Assembly: GCF_009176545.1 (NCBI RefSeq)
Contig: NZ_VTOJ01000001.1
Span: 1,240,001-1,304,000 of the forward strand
DNA length: 64,000 nt
From: Salinigranum salinum
GTDB taxonomy: Archaea; Halobacteriota; Halobacteria; Halobacteriales; Haloferacaceae
Direction: 5' to 3'
Positions 60,041-64,000 of this stretch are shown here, piece after piece; within the stretch, counting starts at the first letter, position 1; each line of letters begins with the position of its first letter. A model generated the notes under the pieces. It was not told the origin of the DNA and did not search any database. It saw only the letters and a program-made list of their open reading frames with translations. A program made the translations under genes and the position numbers.

Positions 60041-62059
60041 ATGGCGGGGATATTCGACTTCGCGCCGGCCATCGTCCTGTTCCCGTTCTTCTCGTTCGTG
60101 ATCGCCCTCTTCGCCGGACGGTACATGCCGAAGGGCGGGGCGCTGGCGGGGATCGCAGCGACCGGCGGATCGCTCCTCCTCTCTATCGGCGTCGTGTTGC
60201 AGGTCGCCGGTGGCGGAACGTACAACCAGACGATCTACACGTGGGCCGAGGGGCTGGAGGCCGTCGACCTGACGTTCGGCCTGCTTCTCGACCCGCTGAG
60301 CGCGATGATGCTCGTCATCGTCTCGCTCGTCGCGTTCCTCGTCCACGTCTTCTCGCTCGGCTACATGAACGACGAGGGCGAGACCGGCCTGCCGCGGTAC
60401 TACGCCGCGCTCGGCCTGTTCAGCGCGTCGATGCTCGGCTTCGTCGTCAGCGACAACCTGCTGATGGCGTTCATGTTCTTCGAGCTCGTCGGGCTGTGTT
60501 CGTACCTGCTCATCGGCTTCTGGTTCCGCGAGGCCGGTCCGCCGTCGGCGGCGAAGAAGGCGTTCCTCGTCACCAGATTCGGCGACTACTTCTTCCTCGT
60601 CGGCGTCGTCGCCGTCTTCGCCACGTTCGGCACCGCGGCGTTCGCGGGGAGCGAGGCGTTCCCCGTGCTCGCCGAGGAGGCTCTCGCCGGCGAGGCGAGC
60701 GTCAACACGTTCGGCTTCGCCCCACAGACGTGGTTCACCATCGTCGGCCTCCTCGTGCTCGGGGGCGTCATCGGCAAATCCGCGCAGTTCCCGCTGCACA
60801 CGTGGCTGCCCGACGCGATGGAGGGCCCGACGCCCGTTTCGGCCCTGATCCACGCCGCGACGATGGTCGCCGCCGGCGTCTACCTCGTCGCCCGGATGTA
60901 CGGCTTCTACGCCGTCTCGCCGACGGCGCTCGCGATCATCGCCTTCGTCGGCGGCTTCACCGCCCTGGCGGCGGCGACGATGGGCGTCGTCAAGCGCGAG
61001 ATCAAGCAGGTGCTCGCGTACTCGACCATCTCACAGTACGGCTACATCATGCTCGGACTCGGGGCGGGCGGCTACGTCGCGGCGACCTTCCACCTGATGA
61101 CCCACGCGTTCTTCAAGGCGCTGCTGTTCCTGGGTGCGGGGTCGGTCATCATCGCCATGCACCACAACGAGGACATGTGGGACATGGGCGGGCTGAAGGA
61201 GAAGATGCCCGTCACGTACTACACGTTCCTCGCTGGATCGCTCGCGCTCGCGGGGATCTTCCCGTTCTCGGGGTTCTGGTCGAAGGACGAGGTGCTGTAC
61301 GAGACGCTCATCCACGGCCTGGGTAGCTCGCCGATCCTCCTCGCCGCCTACGCGATGGGACTCGTCGCGGTGTTCTTCACCGGCTTCTACACCTTCCGGA
61401 TGGTGTTCCTCACCTTCCACGGCGAGCCGCGGACCGCTACTGCAGAGGATCCCCACGGCGTCCGCTGGAACGTGAAGGCCCCGCTCGTGGTCCTGGGGAC
61501 GCTCGCCGTCGTCGCGGGCGTCGTCAACATGGTGCCCATCGAGAAACTGCTGGGCATCGGCGGGATCGACTTCCTCCACCAGTGGCTCGACGGCGGCTTC
61601 GAGTCGCTCACCGCTCACCACTACGGCGACGTCCTCCCGTACAGCTCGTCGTACATCGGTGGCGAGGCCGCGACCGTGGCCATCGGGGCCGCCGTCTCGC
61701 TGGGGCTCGCTATCGGCGGTGCCCTGCTCGCCAGGTCGCTGTACGACGTCCCCGAGCCGGTCGAACACACCGACCGACTCGGCGGCATCAAGACGCTGCT
61801 GTACAACAACTACTACCAAGACGAGTACCAGGTCTGGCTCGCGGAGGAGGTCGTCCGGCCGATCGCCCGCATCGCCGACAAGTTCGACCAGGGCGTCGTC
61901 GACGGCGTCGTCAACGGGATCTCGTCGGTGAGCCTCTTCACGGGGTCGCGGATGCGACGCGTCCAGACCGGCGTCGTCTCTAACTACGCCGTCCTGCTCA
62001 CACTGGGGCTGACGGCGCTCTTGGTAGTGTTCGGTCTGATGGGAGGCTGGTTCGCATGA
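60041..62059 (+). CDS. nuoL: NADH dehydrogenase-like complex subunit L (antiporter-type)
   Basis: 672 residues, about 16 helices. The antiporter core has FFELVGLCSYLLIGFW, GKSAQFPLHTWLPDAMEGPTPVSALIHAATMV, REIKQVLAYSTISQYGYIM and GIFPFSGFWSKDEVLYETL. The lateral helix region is at the C-terminus. Pumps H+ or Na+. Stop overlaps nuoM start by 4 nt. Confidence 0.95.
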   Translation: MAGIFDFAPAIVLFPFFSFVIALFAGRYMPKGGALAGIAATGGSLLLSIGVVLQVAGGGTYNQTIYTWAEGLEAVDLTFGLLLDPLSAMMLVIVSLVAFLVHVFSLGYMNDEGETGLPRYYAALGLFSASMLGFVVSDNLLMAFMFFELVGLCSYLLIGFWFREAGPPSAAKKAFLVTRFGDYFFLVGVVAVFATFGTAAFAGSEAFPVLAEEALAGEASVNTFGFAPQTWFTIVGLLVLGGVIGKSAQFPLHTWLPDAMEGPTPVSALIHAATMVAAGVYLVARMYGFYAVSPTALAIIAFVGGFTALAAATMGVVKREIKQVLAYSTISQYGYIMLGLGAGGYVAATFHLMTHAFFKALLFLGAGSVIIAMHHNEDMWDMGGLKEKMPVTYYTFLAGSLALAGIFPFSGFWSKDEVLYETLIHGLGSSPILLAAYAMGLVAVFFTGFYTFRMVFLTFHGEPRTATAEDPHGVRWNVKAPLVVLGTLAVVAGVVNMVPIEKLLGIGGIDFLHQWLDGGFESLTAHHYGDVLPYSSSYIGGEAATVAIGAAVSLGLAIGGALLARSLYDVPEPVEHTDRLGGIKTLLYNNYYQDEYQVWLAEEVVRPIARIADKFDQGVVDGVVNGISSVSLFTGSRMRRVQTGVVSNYAVLLTLGLTALLVVFGLMGGWFA

Positions 62060-63579
62060 TCATCGAAGCACTCATCGCCGTCACGTTCGTCGCCGCGCTC
62101 GCCGTGCTCGTCGCCCCCGACGAGTACGCGGGCCGGCTGGCGGCCGTGCTCAGTCTGGTGCCCGTAGTGGGCGCGCTCTGGATGTGGCTACAGTTCGACG
62201 CGAGCGGGAACGCCCTGATGGACGGGACCATCGCGTTCGAGACGGACGTCGTGTGGTTCACGTTGGGTGGATTCGACCTCCACTGGTTCGTCGGCGTCGA
62301 CGGCATCTCGCTGCCGCTGGTGGTGCTGACGACGATCCTGACGACGCTGTCGATCGTCTCGGCGTGGACGCCGATCGACGAACGGCAGAGCCAGTTCTAC
62401 GGGCTGATGCTGTTCATGGAGGCCAATCTGTTGGGCGTGTTCACGGCGCTGGACTTCTTCGTCTGGTTCGTCTTCTGGGAGGCCGTCCTCGTCCCGATGT
62501 ACTTCCTCGTCGGCGTCTGGGGCGGTCCCCGGAGAAAGTACGCCGCGATCAAGTTCTTCGTCTACACGAACGTCGCCTCGCTGGTGATGTTCATCGGCTT
62601 CATCGCGCTGGTGTTCGGGCTGGGTGACTCGGTCGGCTCGACCCGCCTGCCGGAGATCGCGATGGCGCTCCGTGGCGGGGAACTCGGCTCGCTGTTCGGG
62701 ATCGGAGCCGGGACGCTCGCCACCGCGGCATTCGTCGCGATGTTCTTCGGCTTCGCGGTGAAGGTGCCCGTCGCCCCCCTGCACACGTGGCTGCCCGACG
62801 CCCACGTCGAGGCCCCCACGCCCGTGTCGGTGATGCTGGCGGGCGTCCTCCTGAAGATGGGGACGTACGCGCTGTTGCGGTTCAACTTCACGATGCTCCC
62901 CGACGTCGCCGTCCAGCTGGCGGTACCGATCGCCCTCCTGGCCGTGATCTCGGTGATCTACGGCGCGATGCTCGCGCTCGCCCAGGAGGACCTCAAGCGC
63001 ATCGTCGCCTACTCGTCGGTGTCGTCGATGGGGTACGTCATCCTCGGGCTCGTCGCGTACACCACGTACGGCGTCGGTGGCGCGACGTTCCAGATGGTCG
63101 CTCACGGCCTCATCTCGGGGCTGATGTTCATGACTGTCGGCGTGGTCTACAACACGACCCACACCCGGATGGTCGGCGACATGTCGGGTATCGCCGATAG
63201 AATGCCCGTCACCGCGGGCATCTTCGTCGCCGGCGCGTTCGCCTACATGGGGCTGCCGCTGATGGCCGGCTTCGCGGGCGAGTTCTTCATCTTCAAGGGC
63301 GCGTTCGAGTCGACGACGTTCGCGGGGATGCCGCTGTTCACCGCGGCGGCGATGTTCGGCATCGTCATCGTCGCGGGGTACCTGCTCTTCGCGATGCAGC
63401 GGACGCTGTTCGGCCCGTTCCGCTTCGACGGCGACTACACGATCTCCGAAGCGCCCGTCCACGACGTGGCTCCCCTCGCGGTGTTGCTCGCGCTCATCAT
63501 CGTCCTGGGAGTTGCGCCGGACCTGTTCTTCGGGATGATCCAGGACGCCGTCAACCCCATCCTGGGAGGTGTCTCGTAG
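62056..63579 (+). CDS. nuoM: NADH dehydrogenase-like complex subunit M (antiporter-type)
   Basis: 507 residues, about 14 helices. Core motifs: FFVWFVFWEAVLVPMYFLVG, PLHTWLPDAHVEAPTPVSVMLAGVLLKMG, EDLKRIVAYSSVSSMGYVILG and GLPLMAGFAGEFFIF. The nuoN ATG follows directly after its TAG. Confidence 0.95.
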   Translation: MIIEALIAVTFVAALAVLVAPDEYAGRLAAVLSLVPVVGALWMWLQFDASGNALMDGTIAFETDVVWFTLGGFDLHWFVGVDGISLPLVVLTTILTTLSIVSAWTPIDERQSQFYGLMLFMEANLLGVFTALDFFVWFVFWEAVLVPMYFLVGVWGGPRRKYAAIKFFVYTNVASLVMFIGFIALVFGLGDSVGSTRLPEIAMALRGGELGSLFGIGAGTLATAAFVAMFFGFAVKVPVAPLHTWLPDAHVEAPTPVSVMLAGVLLKMGTYALLRFNFTMLPDVAVQLAVPIALLAVISVIYGAMLALAQEDLKRIVAYSSVSSMGYVILGLVAYTTYGVGGATFQMVAHGLISGLMFMTVGVVYNTTHTRMVGDMSGIADRMPVTAGIFVAGAFAYMGLPLMAGFAGEFFIFKGAFESTTFAGMPLFTAAAMFGIVIVAGYLLFAMQRTLFGPFRFDGDYTISEAPVHDVAPLAVLLALIIVLGVAPDLFFGMIQDAVNPILGGVS

Positions 63580-64000
63580 ATGTTCGACCTCACGCTCACG
63601 CCCGCATCAACGTCCACGTTCGCCCTGCAGTCGTCCGGCGCGACGCTCCCCGACTGGGCCGCCATGGCACCGGTCATCGCGCTCGCCGCGACGGCACTCG
63701 TCCTGCTGTTGATCGACACGATCGACCCCGACACGTCGAACAACACGCTGCTGGCGGGCGTCGCGACGGTCGGCGCGCTGGTGTCGTTCGGCTTCGCCGG
63801 CTGGTTCCTCGTCGCCGGCACCGGTCAGCCCGCCACTGGCGGTGCCATCGAACTGTACGGCGCGTCGATCGTCGTCGACGGGATGGCGCTGTTCTTCCAG
63901 CTCATCTTCGCCTCCGTGACAGCGCTGGTCGTCGTCGCGTCGTTCGACTACCTCGAGGGCGAGGAGTACCAGGGCGAGTTCTACTCGCTCGTGCTGTTCG
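63580..64000 (+). CDS. nuoN: NADH dehydrogenase-like complex subunit N, 3' end outside window
   Basis: The first 140 residues of NuoN (MFDLTLTPASTSTF...). The visible part has three to four helices and the typical VVDGMALFFQLIFA followed by DYLEGEEYQGEFYSLVLF, where NuoN and other antiporter subunits carry the conserved Glu helix. Order after nuoM and the helix pattern fix the identity. It runs off the right edge. Confidence 0.9.
   Translation, partial: MFDLTLTPASTSTFALQSSGATLPDWAAMAPVIALAATALVLLLIDTIDPDTSNNTLLAGVATVGALVSFGFAGWFLVAGTGQPATGGAIELYGASIVVDGMALFFQLIFASVTALVVVASFDYLEGEEYQGEFYSLVLF

Overview
The window is chromosomal DNA of an extremely halophilic archaeon (class Halobacteria). The evidence is a very GC-rich sequence with strong G/C third-position bias, strongly acidic proteins, Tat-type lipoproteins (RR...LAGC), AT-rich TATA elements about 25-30 nt upstream of leaderless starts, an archaeal SRP RNA, a DpsA ferritin, an archaeal-type polyhydroxyalkanoate (PHA) locus with divided thiolase subunits, and a nuo operon without nuoE/F/G. 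I do not assign a genus.

Layout. 1-9 kb: a partial quinone-oxidoreductase-like gene, a His-rich Tat lipoprotein, an ABC-2 exporter, Gfo/Idh/MocA and aldo/keto reductases, a DUF457-like membrane protein, a SelW/Rdx-like protein and two membrane proteins. 9-12 kb: heme-copper oxidase genes, with a CtaA-like/CtaB fusion divergent from coxB. 11.7-15.4 kb: ribL overlapping a JAMM peptidase gene, a divergent S1/OB/DHH phosphoesterase, and a HIT protein. 15.5-21.5 kb: a phospholipase-D-like membrane protein, a HEAT-repeat protein with an acidic repetitive N-terminus, dpsA, an acidic unknown protein and a small winged-helix protein.

21.6-28.7 kb is a PHA biosynthesis island: phaB, then phaR-phaP-phaE-phaC as one operon, a divergent MaoC/PhaJ-type hydratase, and a beta-ketothiolase alpha subunit with its OB-fold beta partner. 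Together these encode condensation, reduction, hydration, polymerisation and granule coating. 29.3-29.6 kb carries the SRP RNA.

29.8-45.6 kb is mixed: a large orphan membrane protein, a six-gene minus-strand run with two PH-domain membrane proteins and a metallophosphoesterase headed by a 40-codon gene, macro-domain and DUF2071 genes, an SDR and an OYE-family enzyme, a small HTH/membrane pair, thioredoxin, a Ca/Na exchanger, and a Hel308-like helicase lacking the usual C-terminal domain.

45.7-53.3 kb: an FG-GAP-like lipoprotein, an aminotransferase overlapping ribH, an Agl23-like membrane glycosyltransferase, and purK-purE. 53.4-64 kb: the respiratory complex I-like operon nuoA-B-CD-H-I, an inserted SIMPL lipoprotein gene, then nuoJ1-J2-K-L-M-N (N runs off the end).

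I found no CRISPR array, IS element, prophage, tRNA or rRNA gene, and no recognisable defence cluster. The most unusual items are the PhaC with a C-terminal helix-hairpin-helix, the MaoC protein with a phasin-like N-terminus, the SIMPL gene splitting nuo with a fresh promoter before nuoJ, the PH-domain run with its tiny leader gene, and an orphan DtxR-like box next to a strong hairpin. None of these is proven to be a new system.
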